A stretch of DNA of 64,000 nucleotides from CAVRUF01 sp963716005 (GTDB taxonomy: Bacteria > Actinomycetota > Thermoleophilia > Gaiellales > Gaiellaceae), in contig OY970285.1 in NCBI GenBank assembly GCA_963716005.1, positions 248,001 to 312,000 of the forward strand. The letters are read 5' to 3'. Positions within the stretch are counted from its first letter, which is position 1. Every line of letters starts with the position of its first letter. The position numbers were made by a program, and so were the translations under genes. Under the pieces are notes generated by a model, which saw only the letters and a program-made list of their open reading frames with translations, searched no databases and was not told where the DNA came from. This document shows positions 18,954 to 28,600 of this stretch, piece by piece.

Positions 18954-19891
18954 GCAGCCTTCGTTCCCGCGCCCAGGAGTTCCTTGAACGTGAGCGCGTT
19001 GAGGGGCGCCTGCGCCACGAACTCGCGGCCTTCGTTCATCGTCGGCGCCGCGGGGGAGCGGCCGTTGTTGTTGAACACCGCGAACGCCTGCTCTGCGCCC
19101 TCGGAGACCTTCTCGAGCGGCGCGACCCACTCGGCGAGCTCCTCGTCCGAGTAGAGGTAGTCGAACCGCTGCGCCGCGCTCGTCCCGCGCACGTTCCAAG
19201 TGTCCGCGTTTCGACCGTGGAAGCGCAGGTAGACGGTCTTGCTCGTGCGCGCGAGAACGGTGGGGACGAGGTTCTTCGCGTCCGTCTTCGGCGCGTCCAC
19301 GATCACGTGCCCGGCGCCGAGCTCCTCGAGGAACGAGAGCGTTTCCGCCGTCTGAGCGCCCTCGAACCAGTCGCGATGGCGGAACTCGACGAGCGGCTCG
19401 TCGCCGCGCAGCTGCTCCACGGCCCAGGCCAGGTACTCGTTCGACGCCGGCTTCGGCACCACGTACGAGGGGAACTGGAGCAGGATCCCGCCGAGCTTCC
19501 CGGCCTCGCGAAACGGCTCGAGCGCCTCGTGGAAGCGGCGGAACACCTCCTCGCGCAGCTCCCGGGGCGGCCGGTCGACGCGCCCGCGGTCGTCTACGGG
19601 TGCGCCCTCGCGCAGGTCGGGCGGGAGCTGCTCGAGCCGAACGGGGTGGCGCGTCATCATCCCGAACGCCTTCACGTGGAAGAGAAACCCCGGCGGAGTG
19701 CGTTCCACCCACGTCCGCACCTGGTCGATTTCGGGCAGCCGGTAGTACGTGGCGTCGAGTTCGACCGTGTCGAAGCGCTCCGCGTAGTGGCGCAGCCGCT
19801 CCTCCGCTGTGCGGATCCCCTTGGGATACCACCACTTGGAGAGGGATTCGTCCGCCCAGGAGCAGGTTCCGACCCTGATCGAGACGGCCAT
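18950..19891 (-). CDS. DUF72 (YecE-like) TIM-barrel protein
   Basis: 313 residues. IRVGTCSWADESLSKWWYP, FDTVELDATYYRLP, FLFHVKAFGMMTRHP, LVEFRHRDWFEG and YLRFHGRN are the family hallmarks. The fold is a TIM barrel of unknown activity, found widely in bacteria. ATG at 19891. It overlaps and probably drives the esterase gene downstream. A palindrome at 19911-19928 lies just upstream. Confidence 0.9.
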   Translation of the reverse strand: MAVSIRVGTCSWADESLSKWWYPKGIRTAEERLRHYAERFDTVELDATYYRLPEIDQVRTWVERTPPGFLFHVKAFGMMTRHPVRLEQLPPDLREGAPVDDRGRVDRPPRELREEVFRRFHEALEPFREAGKLGGILLQFPSYVVPKPASNEYLAWAVEQLRGDEPLVEFRHRDWFEGAQTAETLSFLEELGAGHVIVDAPKTDAKNLVPTVLARTSKTVYLRFHGRNADTWNVRGTSAAQRFDYLYSDEELAEWVAPLEKVSEGAEQAFAVFNNNGRSPAAPTMNEGREFVAQAPLNALTFKELLGAGTKAA

Positions 19892-19910
19892 TTTTCGATC
19901 CTAGCCCGGT

Positions 19911-19953
19911 ATCCCTCGGTCGAGGGATCTTCGGCGTGTCCCCCAATCGGGGG
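19911..19953. promoter_or_regulatory. Two adjacent inverted repeats between divergent genes
   Basis: ATCCCTC-ggtc-GAGGGAT (19911-19928) and CCCCC-aatc-GGGGG (19940-19953) lie between the DUF72 gene and the divergent subtilase. They could be operator sites or part of a structured leader of the subtilase mRNA. No T-run, so not simple terminators. Confidence 0.35.
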
Positions 19954-20045
19954 AAGTCCCCCAACCCCAGGCACCGTAGCGTTCCGCCTGCAAGTTCGGG
20001 ATGGGTTCTGCGGCCCGCCTTGAGACGGCGGAATTGGGAGGATGA

Positions 20046-21917
20046 ATGCGGACAGAGGTTGGTACTAAGGGCGAGAGCAGGTCGAGCGCCCTCTGGGGCA
20101 AGCGCTCCGGCTCGCGTGGCAATGCAGCGCGTTCGAGCAAGGGTCGCGGCTTCGCAACCTTCCTCGTGCTGCTCGTCGCCGTGGCCGGCCCGCTGGCATC
20201 GACGGGCACCAGCGCCACGGAGAAGGACTACAAGGCGTACGTCACGCCGACCCTTCTGACTTCGGCGCAGTCAAGCCCGAACAAGACTTTCAAGGTCATC
20301 GTCCAGGGCGACGGCACCACGTCGAGCGCGGGCGTCGGCAACTCGGTTGCCGCCGGCGTCGCTCAGGCGATGGGGCGCGGCCGTTCGTACGCCTGGAGCT
20401 TCTCGAAGAACCGGATTTCGGACAAGTTCCGCTCGATCAACGGCGTCGCGGCGACGCTGACGGGTCGCCAGATCCTCAAGCTCGCGGATCGCGCGCACAT
20501 CGTCGCCATCACCGCTGACGCGCCGATCGAGCTCTCCGGCTGGTGGGGCTCGCGCTACGACAACAACCAGAAGTGGCCGGCCGCCGCCGATGTGACCAAG
20601 TTCTGGCGCTACGTCGACAACCTCGACATGCCGGCGATCGCGATCATCGATTCAGGCATCGACGCGAACCGCTCCGACTTCGCCCCCGGCCAGGTCGTGG
20701 CGCAGAAGACGATGACGAACCTCAAGCCGAACTCGGCTGGAGATGGACGGGGTCATGGAACGTTTGTGGCGTCGATCGCGGCGGGCGTGGGGCGCGGGTA
20801 CGCAGGTGCCGCTCCCGGTGCGCCGATCGTCTCGATCGACGTCATGGACGACAAGGGCATGGCCATGACGAGCGACGTCATCGCCTCGGCCGACTGGATC
20901 CTCGCCAACAAGGCTCTCTACAACATCAAGGTCGCGAACTTCTCGCTCCACTCGGCGGTCCCGAACAGCTTCATGTACGACCCCCTCGCAAAGGCGGTCG
21001 AGAAGCTCTGGTTCGGCGGTGTGACGGTCGTGGCGTCCGCGGGCAACTACGGCGTCAACGGCGAGCAGTCCGGCGTGCACTACGCGCCCGGCAGCGATCC
21101 GTTCGTCATCACGGTCGGCGCCACCGACATCGGCAGCTCTTGGACGACCGCCGACGACAAGGCCGCCCCGTGGTCGGCCTACGGCTACACGCTCGACGGC
21201 TTCGCCAAGCCCGAGCTGAGCGCTCCCGGCCGCTACATGGTCGGCGCTGTCCCCATGTCCTCGACGCTCGTGAGCGAGCGCCCCGGGCAGATGCGCGGCA
21301 CCGGCTACATGGAGCTTTCGGGCACGTCCTTCTCGGCCCCGGTGGTCTCCGGCATCGCCGCCTACCTCCTGGCCGTGCATCCGACGTGGACGCCGGGCCA
21401 GGTGAAGGGCGCGCTCATGCTCACGGCCTCGAACGTTCCGGGCGCGAAGGCGCTGAGCGTCGGCGTCGGCGAGGTGGACGGCGACAAGGCCGCGAAGCTC
21501 ACGGGCACGCCCCCGAACCCGAACGCCGCGCTCAAGCAGTTCGTCATTGCGGATCCGGCCGGCGGCTCGATCCCGGTCTTCGACGCGGCGAGCTGGGCGA
21601 ACTACGCCTCGGCGAACGCCTCGTGGGCGAACGCTTCTTGGGCGAACGCTTCTTGGGCGAACGCTTCTTGGGCGAACGCTTCTTGGGCGAACGCTTCTTG
21701 GGCGAACGCCTCCTGGGCGAGCGCTTCTTGGGCGAGCGCATCCTGGGCGAGCGCTTCTTGGGCGAGCGCATCCTGGGCGGCAGCCTCGTGGGCGAGCGCC
21801 TCGTGGGCGAGCAACGCCCCGCAGGACGGAGCCCAGGAAGTAGGCGTCGGCGGTCTCTTCCTCACCCCCGAGGAAATGCTCGCCCTCGGCGTCACCGAAG
21901 AACCCACGGCTCCCTAG
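20046..21917 (+). CDS. Secreted subtilisin-family protease with Trp-pentad repeat tail
   Basis: 623 residues in one intact frame. ATG at 20046 follows GGGAGGATGA. Signal region GRGFATFLVLLVAVAGPLAS, a short propeptide with an I9-like segment, then the S8 domain with Asp202 (IAIIDSGID), His237 (GDGRGHGTFVASIA) and Ser428 (LSGTSFSAPVVSGIAAYLL). All three are present, so it should be active outside the cell. Residues 515-589 are 15 pentads, mostly ASWAN then ASWAS, followed by an acidic tail (LFLTPEEMLALGVTEE). The repeat follows a spacer (FVIADPAGGSIPVFDAA) and not a known cell-wall anchor. A strong terminator follows at 21937. Confidence 0.92.
   Translation: MRTEVGTKGESRSSALWGKRSGSRGNAARSSKGRGFATFLVLLVAVAGPLASTGTSATEKDYKAYVTPTLLTSAQSSPNKTFKVIVQGDGTTSSAGVGNSVAAGVAQAMGRGRSYAWSFSKNRISDKFRSINGVAATLTGRQILKLADRAHIVAITADAPIELSGWWGSRYDNNQKWPAAADVTKFWRYVDNLDMPAIAIIDSGIDANRSDFAPGQVVAQKTMTNLKPNSAGDGRGHGTFVASIAAGVGRGYAGAAPGAPIVSIDVMDDKGMAMTSDVIASADWILANKALYNIKVANFSLHSAVPNSFMYDPLAKAVEKLWFGGVTVVASAGNYGVNGEQSGVHYAPGSDPFVITVGATDIGSSWTTADDKAAPWSAYGYTLDGFAKPELSAPGRYMVGAVPMSSTLVSERPGQMRGTGYMELSGTSFSAPVVSGIAAYLLAVHPTWTPGQVKGALMLTASNVPGAKALSVGVGEVDGDKAAKLTGTPPNPNAALKQFVIADPAGGSIPVFDAASWANYASANASWANASWANASWANASWANASWANASWANASWASASWASASWASASWASASWAAASWASASWASNAPQDGAQEVGVGGLFLTPEEMLALGVTEEPTAP
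21588..21812 (+). repeat. 15 tandem 15-bp units coding ASWAN/ASWAS pentads
   Basis: Unit consensus GCTTCTTGGGCGAAC. Unit 2 is degenerate (YASAN). Units 3-8 code ASWAN, 7 of the remaining units code ASWAS or ASWAA. Five consecutive units are nearly identical at the DNA level, pointing to recent slippage or duplication. Confidence 0.95.
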
Positions 21918-21936
21918 TTCCTCGAGCGTGAGCACT

Positions 21937-21975
21937 GCCAAGACGCCCGCCGGCTCAGCGGGCGTCTTGGCTTTT
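21937..21975 (+). terminator. Rho-independent terminator of the subtilase gene
   Basis: Perfect 14-bp stem GCCAAGACGCCCGC / GCGGGCGTCTTGGC (21937-21950, 21958-21971), 7-base loop, then TTTT. Confidence 0.92.
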
Positions 21976-22028
21976 GCTCCTTACAGAATCGGCGTATCGT
22001 CTTGGCGGTCTACTCCGAGGAGCTCCAG

Positions 22029-22336
22029 ATGAAAACGATCGTCACCGTTTCCCTCGCCGCAGCATTCGCCGCGGCCGGCCTGGCCGCAGCCGCGCCCGCC
22101 GACGCCGCGTACAAGGCGAAGGTCGGCGGCGGGACGCTGACGATCACCGGCAACGGCGCGGGCGACAAGCTGGCGCTCCGGTTGCAAAAGGGAAACAGAA
22201 ACGTGCTCGTGGTCGATGTGAAGGCGAACGGCTCGGCCGACTTCTCCTTCGACCGCTCCACGTTCAAGCGGATCGTCGTGAACGCGGGCGGCGGCAACGA
22301 CACCGTGTCGGTCATCGAGAAGAACGGGGCGTGCGA
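22029..22336 (+). pseudogene. N-terminal fragment of a secreted RTX-like protein
   Basis: ATG at 22029 gives signal peptide KTIVTVSLAAAFAAAGLAAA, then VGGGTLTITGNGAGDKLALR, FDRSTFKRIVVNAGGGNDTV and SVIEKNG. This is the usual opening of actinobacterial hemolysin-type calcium-binding proteins, where rows of GGxGxDxL repeats should follow. Instead coherence stops at about 22335 and the plus strand becomes meaningless. The continuation-like sequence appears on the opposite strand (22312-22450). The gene is either truncated by an inversion or joined wrongly in assembly. Confidence 0.6.
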
Positions 22337-22450
22337 CCAGAGCATCGTGTGGTTTCCCCCGCCCCGGTCAGGATGTCGTCCCCGTCGCCGCCGCTTAAGC
22401 CAGTGGTTTGAGTCGCCGCCGCGAGGACGATGTCGTTTCGCTGAGCCGCC
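22312..22450 (-). pseudogene. Inverted RTX repeat fragment
   Basis: Minus-strand reading gives RNDIVLAAATQTTGLSGGDG then DDILTGAGETT, a clear RTX nonapeptide pair. It points tail-to-tail at the plus-strand RTX start at 22029-22336. No start codon or full domain can be assigned. Confidence 0.45.
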
Positions 22451-22666
22451 GTTGCAGCGTGAGGGCGGTGAGTCCGGCCAGGCCGGGCTGGCCTAGCTCC
22501 AGATCGGGGGACTCCCGCCCCGTTAAGCGGCGAGCGACTGGAAAAGTCGCCAGTTCGGCGAGGCATTTCGAGGTAGACTCCAGACGGGGGTATCGACATC
22601 GGCCTAGTGCCCGATGTCGTCATACCCGCAAGCACGGCGCCGAGGGCCGAGATCACCCAGACGCCT

Positions 22667-25600
22667 CTACCACGCCCGAGCATGAAGCCTTGCGGTCGCG
22701 AAGGATCGCGCTGGCGCAGGCTCCCGTTCGTTACAAGACGTGCACTGAACGGCCCGCCATGCCGCCGGGGCAGCACCGGGGTACGCACGCGCGCGCATCA
22801 CCCCTGCGACGCCGGGCGCAGCATGTTGACCCACCAAGTTGTGGGACGACGAGGTCAGGCTTAGAGCCGAAGGCTCGTAGGACGGAGTGAAGCCGACCTC
22901 GTCCGATGAGTCGTGGATGGGCCGGCAAAAACTTCCGCTCCGCCCCGTGTAGAGAAGCGGTTGATATGAAGCGCCAGGAATCGGGTGATATGCCGGATTG
23001 ACAATAATGGAAAGTGTTCCATCCAAGAGAAGTGGGTCCCGAATACCGAACGGAGTTGTCCGTATTCGGTTCCCAGGGCGGTTCCCGGCCAGTTCCACGA
23101 CGAGGCGACCGGTCGTCATGTTGGCGAAGCTTCCTGTTTCTAGGATCCCGTTCGGGATGGTGGTCTACCGTTGTTAACGACAGCTTGCCGTGCGGACGGA
23201 GCCAAGATAGCTATCCGACTTTTCCATCGAGCCGTTGTTCGTAAGTAACGTTCGTATACCGCCGTTTGCGGTGAGAAGAGAGTGCCATTGTAGTGAAGGA
23301 ACCACCGCCGTTGGCAATCTCTCCTGCGTAGATCGTCGCAACGCCACCATTCACGAGCGTCCGACTATCCGACAGCATCGTTTGCTGCGCGCTGTTTACG
23401 AGGAGGTGGCCCCTGGTGAATCGTTGTGGTACCGGTCCCGCCCATGGATCCACCTGACCACGTGAGTAGCCCAGTGACCTCCAGCTTTCCTGCACCCCGG
23501 ATCTCTCCACCGGAAAGCTCGATATTTGAGGCGGTGGAGGCAGTGTTAAGCGGTCACAAAATGTGACGCGGCGAGGAGGGTGCCGTCTTCGCTCACCGGA
23601 CTCGGAGCCGCGAAGACGAATGGCCCGTTGGTCAACGTCGGTGTTCTCGCCGGCAATCTGAAACGCCCCACTCTGCACGAGGGGCTCGGTGGCCGAGTTG
23701 TTCGAATGGTCAAGAGGCCGGTCTCGACCGCCAGAAGCCCACGATTCGTGAGCGGCTCAGCCGGAGACCCGGTCGCGCCCGTCCCGGCAATCTTGCGAAT
23801 GACCCCCGTCTCCGTGTCACCAGCGTGCCAGCGCCAATCGGCTCGAAGCCAACATCGCCGTCCAGCGGACGAGGCCCTGGTTGACGAAGCGCCCGCCGGC
23901 CCCCTGAAGGTCGGACGTGAAGGTCGTCGTACCCCGGTTGAGGAACAGGCGGTCATCGCCCAGGCTCCCGCCAGCGATCTCAGCGGTCGCACCCTCCGCG
24001 ATCGTCGTCGTCCGACCCGCGCATGAGACCCTGCCACTGGAGGTGACCGCCGCTCTGAATGTTCATCCTCACGTTGCCTTCGATGGCTTGCTGCTCGAGG
24101 CGTGCGTTGCCACCGGCCGGAATGGTGATGAGCCCCGCGCCATCGATCGTGCCGCAAACGAAGGACTTCCTTGAGAACAAGGTCGACGTCCCGGTCCAGG
24201 CGATAATCGACGCGGAGGGCACCATCTCCGCTCACCGAGGTAGGAGCCGCGAAGACGATGGCCCGTTGGTGGCCTCAGTGTTCTCCGCCGGCAATCTGAA
24301 ACGCCCCACTCTGCACGAGGGGCTCGGTGGCCGAGTTGTTGCGAATGGTCGAGAGGCCGGTCTCGACCACAGAAGCCCACGGATTCGTTGGGGCCGGCGC
24401 AGGCGACCAGGACCCGGTCGCGCCCGTCCCGGCAATCTTGCGAATGACCCCCGTCTCCGTGTTCACCAGCGTGCCAGCGCCAATCGGCTCGAAGCCAACA
24501 TCGCCGTCCGGCCAGGACGAGGCCCTCGTTGACGAAGCGCCGCCGGCGCCCTGAAGGTCGGACGTGAAGGTCGTCGTACCCCGGTTGAGGAACAGGCGGT
24601 CATCGCCCAAGCTCCCGCCAGCGATCTCAGCGGTCGCACCCTCCGCGATCGTCGTCGTCCCAGACCCGCGCATGAGACCCTGCCACTGGAGGTGACCGCC
24701 GCTCTGAATGTTCATCCTCACGTTGCCTTCGATGGCTTGCTGCTCGAGGCATGCGTTGCCACCGGCCGAATGGTGATGAGCCCCGCGCCATCGATCGTCC
24801 CGCGAACAAAGAGCTCCTTGAGAACAAGGTCGACGTCCAGACGCAGGCGATAATCGACGCGGAGGGCACCATCTCCGCTCACCGAGGTAGGAGCCGCGAA
24901 GACGAATCGCCCGTTGGTGAGCGTCAGTGTTGCTCCGCCGCGATTTCAAACGCCCCACTCTGCACGAGGGGCTCGGTGGCCGAGTTGTTGCGAATGGTCA
25001 AGAGGCCGGTCTCGACCGCCAGAAGCCCACGATTCGTGAGCAGGCTAGCCAGGACCCGGTCGCGCCCGTCCGGGCAATCTTGGAATGACCCAGTCTCCGT
25101 GTTCACCAGCGTGCCAGCGCCAATCGGCTGAAGCAGCATCGCCGTCCAGCAGGACGAGGCCCTCGTTGACGAAGCGCCCGCCGGCCCCCTGAAGGTCGGA
25201 CGTGAAGGTCGTCGTACCCAGGTTGAGGAACAGGCGGTCATCGCCCGGAGCCGCCAGCGATCTCAGCGGTCGCACCCTCCGCGATCGTCGTCGTCCCAGA
25301 CCCGCGCATGAGGGCGTTGGCTCCGCCACTCCATTGCAACCGCGCCTCCGGCTCCACGGTCACGCGAAGAGCGCCGCTCAAATCCCCGGCCTCGAACCGA
25401 AGCATTCGCTGAGCGGGAATTGTCAGGCTTCCGGTTCCTGGACCCGCCCCCCGTTGATCACGAACTGATCACCGACCAGGTTGGTTGAGACGTCCAGAGT
25501 CCCACCTCGGCACTCAAAGCGCCGCACGCCGATCGCCCCCGAAAGACCCCAACCGCGGCACCGTCAACGATGACGAGGCCCTGACCGTCTAGTGGACTCG

Positions 25601-28600
25601 CCGCTGTGAAGCTATTCACACCGTCGCAGTCGAACTCCAGCGACGCATCCGCCCCTACCGCGAACAAACCGCTATGCGGGATTGCGCCCTTGTTTTGGAC
25701 GAAGTGATCCGCATCGACAGCAACGCTGCCTCCATTTTCGATATCAGCCGCGATTTGGGCCTCGCCATCGCCTTGCGGTTTGGTGATGGTTCCAAGGTTT
25801 GTGAGCGCGAAATCCCCCAAGAGTCGACCCCGGTCGCCCATGATCACTGTGCCATTGTTCTTGAGTGTCGCGGACGGCTCCGGAGCGACTGGCCCATTGA
25901 AGAACGCCTCCGCGTTCCAGAGCATCGTGCCATTATTGGTGATGGTTCGTCCACCGAATATGAAGCGACACTCGTCGAGACCGTTTGGAAGCCGACAGTC
26001 GCACTTGAATTGACCCGGAAGGTCGCTGCCGACTCAATTCTCAATTCACCCTTACCGCCAATCCACGCAGTTCCACCCCACGCAAACGTGGCACCAGACA
26101 TCAGTGTAAGCGGCGCATCGAAATTCAGATCGGTATATTCGAACAGGGCAACGTCATTGTAAAGCGACGACGGTGTCGTCGTCTGTAAGTTTGAGGGTCA
26201 GACGATGGAAAACGTCCGCCCCTCCATGTAGATAGAGCTTCCTCGTAGCTGATCAAACTGCCGATTTCGGTGACCCGTTCGCCGCCCAGAAAGTGCACGC
26301 CATCGATTGCTGTTTCGGGAATGCAGACCCTGTCGTCAGCCCTGGGCAAGCGATCCTGCGACCAGTTCAGCGGATCCATCCACTGGGGGGTCCGCCGCCC
26401 CCGTCCCAAAAGATGGATGCGTCATCGCACGCTTCCGCCGGCGGTCGTTGTCGGCGAGTGTTATGAGCGTCGTCGATCCCCCCGAGCTCCGCATGCTCCA
26501 AGAATCCAGCACGAGTGCGAGCGTCTCGTCGGGTTCGGCTTCGAGGTCTCCTTCGAGTTCGAGCGCGACGAGTTGAGTAGTTTCCCCCGGCGCGAAGGCG
26601 ACAACGCCTCGCGAGGGGCGGTAATCGACATCCGCGGTGGCTAAAGCATGGAGCGTCGAGTAGGCGACTCGATCCTGCGATCTGATGCGGTCATCAGAGA
26701 GACGGGGATGGTGACCACGCGGCGGGAATCATCCTGCTCCTCGAAACTGAGACTCGCCGGCAAGCTGACGATCGGAAGGGGGTCGTTGTCGATGATCGTA
26801 CCAACGGCGAATCGAGATCCAAAGCCTAGCCCCGCCGACGGATTCCCGAGTCGAACGGTGAATTGCTCATTCTGCTCATTGCGAATATCGCCCGTGATGC
26901 CGATGGCAACCTGCGCACGCGTGGCACCCTTCGGGAAGACCACATGACTGACGGCCGCCGCAAACCGTGGGGCGTCGGCTGTCCCGGCGCTCGTTGAAAG
27001 ATCGACCGCAACGCTCTTCTTTTGGGCAGTAAACAACTCCACCACGAACGTCAATCGACCCGCTCCACCGGAATCGCCTTCGACGGCCGAGGAGTCGAGT
27101 ACTGTCACGATGACTTCGCAGTCGTTTCCCACGCCATTCTTGTCCTTGTCGGCCTGGCGCGGGTTAGCAGTAGTCAGCAGTCGTCCATCGCGTTTTACAC
27201 TCCGTCACTGTCACTGTCGATGCGCGCGGCGGTGGCCAGCATGTCAGCGTGGGAGATGGCGATTTCACTTGATGCTTTCGAGGCTTGACTTGATACTAAG
27301 TACGGTCTCGGGCAACGAGGCGTGTGACGTTGAACCAACTGGCGTTGAACTGCATCGCCGACCAATCGGCGAAACCACGCATCTGCTTCTCCGTCGCTTG
27401 GTCCGCAGGGCAATCCTTGTCAAGAGCACGATCCGTTGAGATCTTGGGAAACATTGACGTCCGTGCCATTCCCTCCGGCTAGGTTCCAATCGACCGCAGG
27501 GGATTGCGAGGCGGGGCGATCCTCTCTAAGGTAGCCGTCTTAAACCCCAGATTACAGGTACGCCGGCGACTCCAATCCCATCACGCTCGACAAGCGCTTC
27601 CTCATTGAGCGGCGGCAAGGCTCTCTCAGCCAACCTGACGTCGTCAGGATATAGCAATGGTTTCCAATAGGAATAGCTCATAAGGCTGGGATAATTTGGT
27701 TTACACGCCGTCTTTTCGAAACCACCGTGCTCGAGGTCGAGCGTGTGGCCGAGCTCGACGTAGGAAATCCTGTGTCTCGCGCAGTTCCTGGGATCTTCGC
27801 ATCAAGTTCGGGATAATCGAAGATCTCAAAATCTGGACCTGGACTACCTATACCGCCCACGTTAGGGTCGGCAGGCCCGTTGGAGCGTTCACAATGTATG
27901 TGCGAACAAGCCGTACCGATGGGAAATGAGATAGGCCCCGAGTACCGCGCGGCAGCGCGCTGGTGTGCCACCGTGGGCCGCGTCTGGCCCTATCCCGCCG
28001 TCGCAGGGATTGGCGCGGCTTCCCAATTTCACTTGCGCGAACCCAGTGCCGAAATCGATGAACTCGGCGTCTGGAACGTGGCCGGTCGGCGCGATGTGGA
28101 TCCGCACCCCGGGAACCTTGTCGGGGTTATCCACGGGCGCGGTCGCGAAGGTGGATGCGATGAAGTCGAAGTCTAGAGTCGCGCGATTCGGAACGCGCGC
28201 GCAGCCACCGGGAGTGACGCCTGGAGCGCAGTCCATTTCGTCGATCTCGATAAACACATCCTTGTGATCAGCCGTTGCACCCAAGCCAGGGAGATTTAGG
28301 TCTGGGGGGGCCTCCGTCACCGTCGAAGTCGATACCGCCGCCGGTGCGCTCCCAATGGTCGTAGAGACCGTCGTCGTCGTCATCGCGCTGACTCGCGAGG
28401 TAGATCGCCTCTCCCGACTGAGTGCGCGCCCAGAACGCGACTTGATGTCCACCCGTCCCACGCGAAGCGGCAGTTGCCACGGAGGCGCCCATTGGCGGCA
28501 CGCTGACCTCGGTGCCGATCTGAGTGATGCGCTCGAGCTGAAGCACAGTCTGGCCGCTCGTAAGCGTGTCCCCGACCTGAACCACCGGCTGTGGTGGTGC

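Noticed and set aside
19935..20045. 5S rRNA-like piece on the minus strand (CCCATCCCGAAC near 19995-20010, with pairing ends)
   Set aside because: The 12-base match is striking, but the region lacks the TTAAGC and GGGAGAGTAGG parts, is too short, and lies in the leader of a protease gene away from any rRNA.
19911..20045. Riboswitch in the leader of the second subtilase
   Set aside because: Hairpins are present, but none of the conserved cores I know (cyclic di-GMP, cyclic di-AMP, cobalamin, SAM, glycine) can be found.
21588..21812. CRISPR-like tandem array
   Set aside because: The 15-bp units have no spacers and are in frame inside a protease gene.
23588..25320. Insertion sequences as cause of the ~640-bp repeats
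   Set aside because: No transposase frame, no terminal inverted repeats, and the units read as protein repeats of the same minus-strand gene.
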